From positions 1 to 45,246 of the IMG/VR virus record IMGVR_UViG_3300010354_000156: DNA of 45,246 nucleotides. The stretch is one strand, 5' to 3'. A model generated the notes under the pieces. That model worked only from the letters and a program-made list of their open reading frames with translations, was not told where the DNA came from and ran no database searches. Shown in pieces: positions 24,501 through 32,042 of this stretch; positions within the stretch are counted from its first letter, which is position 1, and each line of letters starts with the position of its first letter. The position numbers and the translations under genes were made by a program. The stretch is from a virus.

Positions 24501-26876
24501 GGAAGTTTAAGCGGAATTTCAGGACTAAATATGTCAATGCAAGAATTAAAAGAAGCCAAGGAATATGCAAAAGAAAATCTGGGATCCTTTGTAGATTCAT
24601 TTAATAGAGCAGATGCAGAAAATATTGCTGAATTGGCAACCAACATAAAGGCACAATTTATTGCTGCTGGTATGAGTGTTGAAGAAGCAAATAAAAAAAT
24701 TATGGGAATGATTTCTGCCTCTAAAAATGCTAACTTAGCGGTAAAAGTTTTATCAGATAGATCATTTACTTCTGTAAGAGATGCATCATCAGCAGCAGAA
24801 TATTCAGTTAAAAGTTTATCTGGAGTTATTACTGCTGGTAGCACTGAAGTAGAGCAGTATGACACAAAAATTATAGAGGGAATTAGTTCAGTAATAGACC
24901 TTACAGACAAAGCAATTGTTTCTACTTCACAACAAAAAGATGCTGTAGGAAATTTAAAAGGAGAATATAAGGCTTTATTAGAAACTACTAATAAATTAAA
25001 ATCAATAAAAGGTTTTAATCAAGAAATAGGCGTAGACGCATATAATGCTTTGCCAGCAGAACTTAGCGCAATATCATCAAAGAGCGACACAATAGCAGGA
25101 ATTTATGCCAAATGGAGACTATATCTTAAAGGAGTTAAGATAGATCTTCAAGCAATTAGTTCAACAACAGCAGAAGCAATTGATAAATATTTAACAGCTT
25201 TTACTGCCGCTCAAGATTCTTTGGTAGAAGAAGGAAAATCAGCATTCAAAAATAATTTAGGTGCAGATAAACTCGACGGCACATTTAGAAAAGTTGGGTT
25301 TACTATGGCTAGCTTGCAAAATATAATTGATCAAACTGGTAGAGAAGCAGCATTAGCACAACAAAAAGCTTCAAGGTCTGTAGAGGATCAAAATGAAAAA
25401 TTACAAAAACAAATTGATTTAATTCAAAAAGCTGCTGATGAAAAATTAAAAGCATTAGATGCAACTCAGTCTAGAGAAAATTATGAAATAGAACTTCAAA
25501 AATCTAGATTGGATTATCAAGCTGCTGTAGCAAGAGGAGATTTTGCTGCAGCAGAAAGAGCTAGATTAAATTTACAACAGTTGCAAAAAACTCGTCAAGT
25601 AGAGCAAGCAAAGCTTGCAATACAAGAAGATGCTAATGCACAACAGGAAAAAATAAGAAAACAGCAAGAAGCACTTGCCAAGGAAGAAAAGAAAAGACAA
25701 AGAGCTTTCCAGGACGCACAAAACGAAGCGGCTAGAGCTCAAGAGGCAATGAATAAGATTGCTTCTTTTAGTTCTCAATATAAAGATTTATTATTACAAA
25801 AGCAAACAAATCAATTTATAACAAATGCCTCTGAAAAAAGATTAGCTGATAATCAAACTAATAATCAATTGCAAGCATTAGTTCTTCAAATTCAACAAGC
25901 AGCAACAGTTCAAAAAGGTAAACCAGGTTATGACCTTGCTGCAGATATCAAAAAAGCTTTTAGTCAATTTTTTGACCCAGTAACTGGTAAAGCATTAAAG
26001 TTTGATGCAACAACACAAACTCCAACATATAGTACAACTTCTGGATTGTCTTTAACAAGTAACACCGTAAAGGGTCAAATGTCTAATGTTTTAGATGCAG
26101 ACATGAAAACTGTTCGTGCACAAGCATTACTAATAACTGGTGGCATGACGATTAAAGAATTAGCAGCCTCAATAAAGAAAGATTTAGGCCAATGGAAAGA
26201 TGATAAAGATGATCCAGACACAATAACTCCTGGAAAATCAGACAGCACATCAATAGCAACTATTACCGCAGAAAGCGGACAGCAAGCAAGCGGTAAAGCT
26301 ATGGGCTTAGCAAAAGATAAAAAAACAAAAATATTTACTGCAGAAAGCGGAATGACTTTTGCAGTATTTAATTATAAAGGTAAAACATATGCAACTGCTC
26401 TTAACGGGTCTGGTATTTATAAGTACGACACCAACAAAAATGTTTTAGGAGAGTTGGTTCAGGCTAGAAATATGAACAGCGGAGGACAAGTTTTTGGTCC
26501 TGGAACAGGAACATCCGATTCAATTCCAACAATGTTATCAAATGGAGAATACGTAATAAATGCAAAATCTGCACAAAATGTTGGATACGGATTTTTAAAT
26601 AGTATAAATAATATGGCAATGGGCGGGATAGTTGGAAATGTATCAATGCCTAAATACAATTTAGGTGGAATGCTGGCTAGGTCTCAGAGACTCAATATGG
26701 CAAATGGAGGGCATGTTGGTAATGTTATAATAGACTTAGATATTCATGCTTCTCCAGGAATGGACGAGAGAGCTTTAGCTAGGGCGGCAGCTAGAGAAGT
26801 ATTTGCAGCAATCAATGATAAGAAGTTACAAATGGGTTCTGGAAAGATGTCTCAATTAAATAGGATGGTAATATGA
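18567..26876 (+). CDS. Tape measure protein, 2769 residues
   Basis: The protein sets tail length and reaches through the tube. Residues about 175-505 match the TP901-type tape measure core (WAGRQLTVGLTVPLAMFGSQ, LYLTAMREGGVNASEAANAL). Hydrophobic segments lie near 541-566, 1829-1875 and 1908-1928. GG-motif blocks ending in TPGEIVFGP (about 970-985) and SNGEYVINAKSA near the C-terminus are usual in such proteins. Residues about 2258-2445 are a long charged coiled coil. Residues about 1380-1510 show a kinase-like pattern (see findings). At roughly 0.15 nm per residue, the established ratio, the tail would be about 415 nm. TAAGGAG lies before the ATG. Confidence 0.95.
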   Translation: MADEQIVTSIVAKADLSSLVSEVHRATASLQQLQRELITSNKSIASATKVANNLFRDSLIGSGMYSSHFVNLQSDVDKFGKNLDAGRLKLKDYFSTFRTHIKTSKGLIRELAQEQVMLQNAVMQPLGRNAQGLMQYNVMIPRGLDLTKNKIQLARMEMQIMNKALSEGATSLINWGKNTQWAGRQLTVGLTVPLAMFGSQAAKAFREADQELTRLVKVYGDLSGSTSKDLAQIRKDVTQTAKELSSTMGVSFKETIGLAADIAATGQQGQQLLGSLQETTRLAVLGEVDRAEAMKATLAIQTAFKSNTQELTESINFLNAVENQTSTTLNDLVEAIPKAGTVVKQLGGDVQDLALYLTAMREGGVNASEAANALKSGLASMINPTKQTIGVMSDFGIDIMGMVQRNTGNTTGMIMELQRALDGLDPLSKARALEQMFGKFQFARMAALFNNLGKEGSQTLQVMELMNASASQLANIASRELSMVTESASGKYRRAIEGLRASLADVGEEFLGVATKFLNAFTKVLDFFNNLPEPIKKAVTYLGGFTAVIGPIIMLTGVLANFFGYITKGIVQLRAFFQRAHGWKMLTPEIIAAEKASQMVEKAFYSDAKAAEVLHGALTKLVSDYMNLQKAMLTGSVPVNPAVNTVGGSTVINPLRRVVNPNDPYAGEINTRAMSHINPRDPNNPASIFGGVPGAVPVNRGILRTPQIFMQDRLPNIEGLTSVKGISTGIVAGEAARFHALMATLGMQTEAEVASLKKTIALGGTVSAELLDTFDDILPITTRLADNAATQSARIVSELRAGKMTVDAAKTEIMAINAQLEASLKSEVAAYAAVRGRTIDFTKAPLMNQPVVDATGQFTLRDLYKKEANRAVMEEFGRLRGIRTFGAPYSIQTTRFPKLNSGGQVESFGPNKTQVSGPTSINYDDRLGSVPLGGYVLNQQASMDPANASLVAMAPYTYENGGEITAALTPGEIVFGPKIQRDPMLYAAVDAANNGYNFGGQIMRGIGNYGAWDDYRSRAAIAERYDVSSNWTEEAKFRMKINAASALVSVGVDPKEAVKMAHEDVEEAYTKSTSKTSGRVSRAKFKQEALRIIKERQRKLTGLGIQNRLLGVGSGTMNLHASQIDSGSINLLKELTGDKNIVSNLRAGEVDRIYKSIFGITTDNLNNLEEKSLLAMLRDKSNNKFASEHMSPRDIKGKTSSSGAWGYNARGNYLQAMAGESDINWMHAQLGDVRKRKLWGNFVAFDSPHAKSLVDWAAKTSGVGNMQELRQSLKRGAVGNKSFLKFLSLIRNPRFNLMPRASFVDARLNSGGAVPGGSIRHGRYGYGLNPMSLLTPEKMLNVLRTSKELSSKAALGEFANMSPASYSHQIMPSSGKSYPIPGVSGIYKNDKGDLVFFKGVPNEITAKAEMYGTRMAREVFGLDSPNQTVRTILNPFDPARKSKLLGLESPFDSRFSAGGTKFTEDQMIRQTVASLLMGNKDLSKSNVFGNVLADVGPAGVFPRASMNTAFAESMNSMEKQAMINLLAVRGGARKDFAHNTSSIAAGMSPRQYGAKMKSAMKKMHPKLQAFINSLPESDRAPYIAMLARLEDGMNVNWSKYQSIHANPAFNKGGGVISRNRSSYGNRKPAGFREGEMGTGRTARRRGTFGVYNPGNVMFDRIADPLETAMLQARAGLMTYGSQLKDSGIMIAETSKAMAIQTRAGLMAYVAQTKSAATTLASTGRYIGLRTRILMDNMSTKLNPLRLEAYQQHREAGTLQTHYKPGMITGPIGLTPWQQQSLQDGRQLESRKLGYYGFRKTEYRLDGQNISRAEAQRQGLVAPRGSIGYGGQMAMGMAGMAAGSALMSQGKTGLGMGLMMGSSIIPMMMPQIIAALTKLKMSMIAVASVFKAGTFSVNTFVTALTKIKSAGPLIIITAIITALGILIKKTREWNRDAQLRFGMNAKSAEEAGIKYTSLADKMKLVAQRQASLQNVGKGGGSLSGISGLNMSMQELKEAKEYAKENLGSFVDSFNRADAENIAELATNIKAQFIAAGMSVEEANKKIMGMISASKNANLAVKVLSDRSFTSVRDASSAAEYSVKSLSGVITAGSTEVEQYDTKIIEGISSVIDLTDKAIVSTSQQKDAVGNLKGEYKALLETTNKLKSIKGFNQEIGVDAYNALPAELSAISSKSDTIAGIYAKWRLYLKGVKIDLQAISSTTAEAIDKYLTAFTAAQDSLVEEGKSAFKNNLGADKLDGTFRKVGFTMASLQNIIDQTGREAALAQQKASRSVEDQNEKLQKQIDLIQKAADEKLKALDATQSRENYEIELQKSRLDYQAAVARGDFAAAERARLNLQQLQKTRQVEQAKLAIQEDANAQQEKIRKQQEALAKEEKKRQRAFQDAQNEAARAQEAMNKIASFSSQYKDLLLQKQTNQFITNASEKRLADNQTNNQLQALVLQIQQAATVQKGKPGYDLAADIKKAFSQFFDPVTGKALKFDATTQTPTYSTTSGLSLTSNTVKGQMSNVLDADMKTVRAQALLITGGMTIKELAASIKKDLGQWKDDKDDPDTITPGKSDSTSIATITAESGQQASGKAMGLAKDKKTKIFTAESGMTFAVFNYKGKTYATALNGSGIYKYDTNKNVLGELVQARNMNSGGQVFGPGTGTSDSIPTMLSNGEYVINAKSAQNVGYGFLNSINNMAMGGIVGNVSMPKYNLGGMLARSQRLNMANGGHVGNVIIDLDIHASPGMDERALARAAAREVFAAINDKKLQMGSGKMSQLNRMVI

Positions 26877-27451
26877 GTTTTGAAGTTTTGCCAAAGGGCT
26901 CTGCGCTATACATAGAAGCAAAAGATTTGTTGTCTATGTCTACTTCTGGAACAGCATTTAGATACCCTGGAGACATTTCCGATAGAAACGCTGGAGGCCA
27001 AAATTATAACGTTACTACAGCAACCAGAAATATTTTATTGCCTGCAGATAAAGATATTTTAAAATTTAGAAGAGTTTCTGAACATAATAGATCTGAATTT
27101 ACAATAGGCACTAACAGAATTAAACAATCTGTCAGGATGGCAAACGGAACTTTAAGAGAATTTGTTATTGCAGACAAAAAAATATTTTCTGTTGCATGGA
27201 CAATGCTTCCTTCGTATAGAAATGAGACTGTTGATGGGGCATGGGGTGCAGAAGATTTAAAAATATTTTATGAAAATTCTGATGGACAAAAGCCTTTTAG
27301 AATTAAAATAAATACATCTTTTACGGCACAAACTGCAGAGTCTTCAACTAACAATATATATACAGTTGTATTTAGTTCATTAGATTGCACATTGGTAAAA
27401 AGAGGAATACAGGGATATTGGAATGTTAATCTATCTATGGAGCAGGTATGA
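26873..27451 (+). CDS. Distal tail protein-like, first gene after the tape measure
   Basis: 192 residues, beta-rich with a central KIFSVAWTMLPSYRNETVDG and a C-terminal strand YWNVNLSMEQV. The C-terminal strand describing a tube-like protein and the place immediately after the tape measure suggest the distal tail protein (Dit-like) that joins the tube to the hub. I cannot recognise a family from residues alone. It overlaps the tape measure gene and the next gene by ATGA, so production should be coupled to both. Confidence 0.65.
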   Translation: MSFEVLPKGSALYIEAKDLLSMSTSGTAFRYPGDISDRNAGGQNYNVTTATRNILLPADKDILKFRRVSEHNRSEFTIGTNRIKQSVRMANGTLREFVIADKKIFSVAWTMLPSYRNETVDGAWGAEDLKIFYENSDGQKPFRIKINTSFTAQTAESSTNNIYTVVFSSLDCTLVKRGIQGYWNVNLSMEQV

Positions 27452-30400
27452 TAACTCTTTCAGACTCTACACAAAATAATAAAATACAAGATATATTTAA
27501 AAAAGATTATTCAGTAAAAGCTTCAATTGACGGAAATATTGAATATAATATAAACAATATGATTGATAAAATTGTAGCTACATCAAATGGCGCTGATCAT
27601 TCGTTATCTAATGCTTTTAAAAATTTATTTCCAATAGATAGTATTTATTCTATAAATAGACCATTACTTCCAGGAATTAAATATTATATATATACTTCTG
27701 AAACATATCCTGGAACAAATAATCAAACAGACACCCCATTAAATTCATTTGATAATCCGAGATCAATTGGCCAGTCTACAAAACCAAGACTTTATTATCC
27801 TGGCCCAGACACAGCATATAAATATTGGGTTGGACCAAAAAATTCTAACATAAATGTATCTTTAGAATATTTTAATAACAATACAACTCCCTCTGCAAAG
27901 TTGGTACCTTGTAATAAGGTTGTGGCAAGATTTGAGACAAATCACGACACACCAACTTCTTGGACAATATCTGCAACAAAATCAGATAATACAGTGGTAA
28001 CTCTTGGGACTGGCACATCATTAAATAACAATGGAGAGGCAGTAGTTTATTATAACGGAACCTCATGGTCTTTAACAAAGCCAAATTCTTACTCATCAAC
28101 GCAATCATTTAAAAAAATAACTTTAACTGCAACAAATTCTGGAACAGGAAAGTTTATCGGAGTTTTGGAATTTAGTCCTAGGTGGGTTGTAGAAATAAAA
28201 GAAGATATTGAGGGTGTAGATTTATACAAAGAAACAAGTATTTCTGATGATGCAATTCTTCCAGTTGGAACATTGAGCGCTAATTTATTAACATTAAGAA
28301 TTAATAAACTAAGCAATACAGATAACATTTTAGAAGAATACAATAGAGATCTAGATTTTGACACATCTAAATTATATTTAGACAAAAATGCAATAATAAA
28401 TTTATATATGAATGTTAATGATGGAGCAAGCGATATACAAATTCCTCAAGGTAGATACTATATCGTAGAATGGTCTCTTTCAGAATTTGGAGCGGCTACA
28501 ATAAAGGCTTTAGACTCAACTAAAATTTTACAAGACACTTTAGTTCCTTTATTACTAATTCAGGATACTCCAGCAACATCAATTATTAAAAGAGTTTTAG
28601 ACTCAATAGGATTTTCGAATTATAGAGTAAATGTAAAAACTGATATTTCTGGAAACATAACAGATCAATCAGTTCCAACAGTAAGATATTTTTGGACAAA
28701 AGATGGGCAAACAGTATGGGAATGTTTACAAGAATTGTGTAGAGATATGCAAATAAATATTTTTGTAGACCACAATGATGTTTTACAAATATATACTAGA
28801 GATTTTATATATGACTCAGAAAGATCAGAATCCTGGATCTTTACAAATGAAGTAATATCATCAGGTGGTTCTATTTCATACATACCAAACATAATAAGTT
28901 TAAGTAAAAAGGAAACAGTGGCTGGAAATTCTGTAAAAATTTTATGGTCAAGTCCAGGAACAAGTGGTTACGTTTCAAACAGTGCAGCTCCAGTGTGGAT
29001 ATCAGCAGAAGATTCATTAGCAGCTGGAACATTAGCAGTTAATCTAGACAACTCAGAAACTAATTTTATTACATTAAATAATCAAACTGTTGATCAATTA
29101 ATAACTTCCGATTTGGTAATACCAGATTTTGAAGGGTATATGCTTTTAAATGGAGAAGTTATAGAATATGAAGGAATAGAATTTCAATATAAAAAATTAA
29201 GTGATGGTTCAGATACTACTGCCGTAATTAAATCGTCTGCAGATTTTTGGAAACATTCTGGACTAGCTGAAACTGATACAAATAATATAAATACATTTAA
29301 ACCAACTGGAAGATATAAGATTAAAAAAAGAGGTTCCTTGGGAACATCACCAAAGTCTCATTCTACAGCATATCAAACAACATATTCATTTAACACAATA
29401 GATTTAATAGCTCCAGGAGACCCAGAATTTAAAGGCGATCTTACTAGTGTCTATACGAGTGCTAGTATAGATTGGAGCAAAAGATCTTCAAATATTTCAA
29501 AAGCTTTTTTACCAGTAACAAATTTTGATAAAAGTAAAACCAGGTTTACAACTAATATTTTTACATTTAATAACATAAGCACTTCATCTCAACCAGGTTA
29601 TTATTCTATGGGAACAAGAATGTTTTTTGATAATCAATTTGATACTGGATTAAAAAATTCATATTCTACAGAGCAAATAGGCGGCTTTACAATATTTGCT
29701 GGAGAAGGTGGGAAAAAGGGCTATCATGTAATATTAAGCACCACAGCCTTGTCAAAAAGCAGTAAAGATATTAGAGTGTTAAAAACCAACAGTTCTGGAG
29801 TTACTACAGTTTTAAAAACTAGCCAAACAAATGCAGTTAGTAAATTTGCTGGAGTGTACGCTGCCCAAACATATAATGTAGATGTTTTAGTTAAGTCTAC
29901 ATATACAAGTGGAAGCATATCTAAGAATAACATTACGATATGGATTAATGGGTTTAGAATAGATGCAGAAGATACATCGAGCCCACTTTCTCCATCAAAC
30001 AGATTGGGCCTAATTTGTGGTCAAGGCATAGTTTATTATGATTATTTATACGGATTAAATATTGAAGGTACAAGTACCATATCTAATATTGATTATGCTA
30101 CATTAAATTCTTTGGCGTCTTATAGGTATAATGGAGTTTATTCAGACGACACAATATCAATGCTTTTTGGAGATTTAATATATAATGCTGGAGAAACAAA
30201 AGAATCTAGAAATGGCTCTTTAATTGAATTTGGATCTGTTGCAAGACAAATTAAAAAACAAAAAATTAGATATGACTCTAGCAACCCAGCAATACCAATT
30301 TATCTTTCTACTGGATCAAATAAAAATGTAACAATTATGGCAAGTAAATTACAACCATTTACAGCAGAGATGTATGTGCTAAATAATACTTCTGGATTCA

Positions 30401-30777
30401 CTAATTTATCTGATGGACAATATAATACATTTCAAATTATTGGCAATCCAGTTATTGATGGAGGAGTTGTTGAATATTCAACAGATGATCCAGATAGCAG
30501 GGCCAAAAAGTATCCAGTACAATTTGAATCAACTTGGATTCAATCAATGACGGATGCAAAAGCCCTTGCAGATTGGATTACATCTACACAATTGAATAAA
30601 GGGAAAAGTGTAGATATGGAAGTATTTGGAAACCCCTTACTTGCACCAGGAGACATAATTAAAATAAATTATCCCCTACAAGATTTGTCTATTAATGATA
30701 AAAAATATATTATTACTCAAGTCAGACTATCATTTTTGGAAGGAGTAAGTACCAGCATTAGCTGTAGGGCTATTTAA
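27448..30777 (+). CDS. Tail hub/tail-associated protein with inserted lectin-like domain
   Basis: 1109 residues. Residues about 285-500 resemble the hub core of siphophage tails (IPQGRYYIVEWSLSEFGAAT, DTPATSIIKRVLDSIGF, and TVWECLQELCRDMQINIFV), and the last 110 residues return to this fold (ADWITSTQLNKGKSVDMEVF, APGDIIKINYP). In between, about 650-880, is a jelly-roll of the concanavalin/LamG type (GYYSMGTRMFFDNQFDTG, GGFTIFAGEGGKKGYHVIL, ITIWINGFRIDAE). The core should sit at the tail tip; the insert probably binds sugars during adsorption. A second beta domain at about 60-240 may also be accessory. Confidence 0.8.
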   Translation: MITLSDSTQNNKIQDIFKKDYSVKASIDGNIEYNINNMIDKIVATSNGADHSLSNAFKNLFPIDSIYSINRPLLPGIKYYIYTSETYPGTNNQTDTPLNSFDNPRSIGQSTKPRLYYPGPDTAYKYWVGPKNSNINVSLEYFNNNTTPSAKLVPCNKVVARFETNHDTPTSWTISATKSDNTVVTLGTGTSLNNNGEAVVYYNGTSWSLTKPNSYSSTQSFKKITLTATNSGTGKFIGVLEFSPRWVVEIKEDIEGVDLYKETSISDDAILPVGTLSANLLTLRINKLSNTDNILEEYNRDLDFDTSKLYLDKNAIINLYMNVNDGASDIQIPQGRYYIVEWSLSEFGAATIKALDSTKILQDTLVPLLLIQDTPATSIIKRVLDSIGFSNYRVNVKTDISGNITDQSVPTVRYFWTKDGQTVWECLQELCRDMQINIFVDHNDVLQIYTRDFIYDSERSESWIFTNEVISSGGSISYIPNIISLSKKETVAGNSVKILWSSPGTSGYVSNSAAPVWISAEDSLAAGTLAVNLDNSETNFITLNNQTVDQLITSDLVIPDFEGYMLLNGEVIEYEGIEFQYKKLSDGSDTTAVIKSSADFWKHSGLAETDTNNINTFKPTGRYKIKKRGSLGTSPKSHSTAYQTTYSFNTIDLIAPGDPEFKGDLTSVYTSASIDWSKRSSNISKAFLPVTNFDKSKTRFTTNIFTFNNISTSSQPGYYSMGTRMFFDNQFDTGLKNSYSTEQIGGFTIFAGEGGKKGYHVILSTTALSKSSKDIRVLKTNSSGVTTVLKTSQTNAVSKFAGVYAAQTYNVDVLVKSTYTSGSISKNNITIWINGFRIDAEDTSSPLSPSNRLGLICGQGIVYYDYLYGLNIEGTSTISNIDYATLNSLASYRYNGVYSDDTISMLFGDLIYNAGETKESRNGSLIEFGSVARQIKKQKIRYDSSNPAIPIYLSTGSNKNVTIMASKLQPFTAEMYVLNNTSGFTNLSDGQYNTFQIIGNPVIDGGVVEYSTDDPDSRAKKYPVQFESTWIQSMTDAKALADWITSTQLNKGKSVDMEVFGNPLLAPGDIIKINYPLQDLSINDKKYIITQVRLSFLEGVSTSISCRAI

Positions 30778-30783
30778 CAATAA

Positions 30784-30792
30784 TGGTATAAT
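30784..30792 (+). promoter_or_regulatory. Extended -10 promoter, leaderless start
   Basis: TGG-TATAAT with the hexamer at 30787-30792, in a 21-base gap. ATG 30799 follows after six bases, so the mRNA should begin at the start codon. No -35 is seen at 17 bp and no Shine-Dalgarno in the gap. Confidence 0.6.
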
Positions 30793-30798
30793 AAATAA

Positions 30799-31185
30799 AT
30801 GGCAGAAAAGAACAATTCCGCAGGCATCTCAGTTCCAATTATAGGAGATGAGGTAGACAAATATTACCTTAACAAGGTGTGGTTGTCAGATCAGGGTTCT
30901 TCTAAAACAAAGTCTTCCTCTCCAATAATTAGTCCTTCTGGAAGTATACCGATTCCAGAAGATCCAAACGATCCAAACGATCCAGATCCAGAAGATCCCC
31001 CAAAGCCTGCTCCAAAAAGACCTCAGCTAGACGATATTCAACGGCCAGTAGGTCAGGTAATATATTATGAAAACGGTATTGCAAAAGTTAGAGTTACTAT
31101 TAGGGCATACATTTCTGCAGATAGCCCAGTTAAAAGATTTAAAGTAGCAAGCACTAAACCAATTTCCCAGGGGGGAACACCATGA
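30799..31185 (+). CDS. Tail protein with Pro/Asp linker
   Basis: 128 residues. A short N-terminal domain (VPIIGDEVDKYYLNKVWLSD) is followed by a Ser-rich stretch and an extended linker of P, D, N and E (about 52-78, with repeated DPND), then a small C-terminal beta domain with GQVIYYENGIAKVRVTIRAYIS. Such linkers connect rigid parts of tail tips. No family recognised. It is the first gene behind the leaderless promoter and overlaps the next gene as ATGA. Confidence 0.65.
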   Translation: MAEKNNSAGISVPIIGDEVDKYYLNKVWLSDQGSSKTKSSSPIISPSGSIPIPEDPNDPNDPDPEDPPKPAPKRPQLDDIQRPVGQVIYYENGIAKVRVTIRAYISADSPVKRFKVASTKPISQGGTP

Positions 31186-32039
31186 TAACTAAATTTGGAA
31201 AAAGATTTTTGATAGATTATTTGGCTGGAAATAGAAACTTTTATCAAAAAGAAATTGCTATTGGTATAGCAACAAACTCAGAGTATGCTTTGTCAGATTC
31301 TAATTCTAGATTAGGATTTGAATTTTATAGAGTTCCAGTTCTTTTTGGAGGAATTGATGTTGACACATCTGTATCTCCATATACATATACTGCAATATAT
31401 AACACAAAGCTACCAACAAATTTGGCTGGGAAAATAAATGAATTAGCACTATATCCAGAAAAAAGATTATCTAGCAACATATATGATAATAAGTTTATAA
31501 CATCTTTTGAGTCAATATATGAATGGTCTCCTACTCCAACATTAGATGAAACAAATTATAGAGTGGGCAATAGTTCTTTGGTATTTTCTTCAAATGGAAC
31601 AACCGCTAGAGAATATACAAGTGTAATAGAAAATTTTGATATGTCAGGCTATAGCAACTTTGACACAATTTCATTTTCCTACAAGGTAAATGATGCTAAT
31701 TTGTCATCAGTAAAAATAAAACTTTATAGCTCTGATACAAGTTATTATCAATTTAATTTTACTGGACACTCAGTTGGCTGGAATATAAAAAATATTGCAT
31801 TGTCTCAAATGACTATAGTTGGGACTCCAGATAAATCAAATATATCTAAAATTGGAATATTAGTAACTCCTACCACATCAGCCACATCAATTGTTGTAGA
31901 TGGATTAAGAATAAATGATGAAGATACTTTTGACCCAGCTTATGGAATGATTGCTAGATCAAATATAACTGAAGTTGAAAAAATTGCTGGTAGAGATTTA
32001 ATTATTGAATATAAATTAAGATTAGACTTTGGTGCATAG
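31182..32039 (+). CDS. Tail tip protein with carbohydrate-binding-like jelly roll
   Basis: 285 residues. The N-terminal 100 residues (GKRFLIDYLAGNRNFYQKEIAIGIATN, split here at a family-like GxRxLxxYLAG start) are typical of phage tip-associated proteins. Residues about 108-250 form a jelly roll resembling carbohydrate-binding modules: a strand with ESIYEWSP, VGNSSLVFSSNGTT, DTISFSYKVNDANLSSVKI and SIVVDGLRINDEDT. A role in receptor contact is likely by analogy. The last 35 residues end in LIIEYKLRLDFGA. Confidence 0.7.
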   Translation: MITKFGKRFLIDYLAGNRNFYQKEIAIGIATNSEYALSDSNSRLGFEFYRVPVLFGGIDVDTSVSPYTYTAIYNTKLPTNLAGKINELALYPEKRLSSNIYDNKFITSFESIYEWSPTPTLDETNYRVGNSSLVFSSNGTTAREYTSVIENFDMSGYSNFDTISFSYKVNDANLSSVKIKLYSSDTSYYQFNFTGHSVGWNIKNIALSQMTIVGTPDKSNISKIGILVTPTTSATSIVVDGLRINDEDTFDPAYGMIARSNITEVEKIAGRDLIIEYKLRLDFGA

Positions 32040-32042
32040 TAA

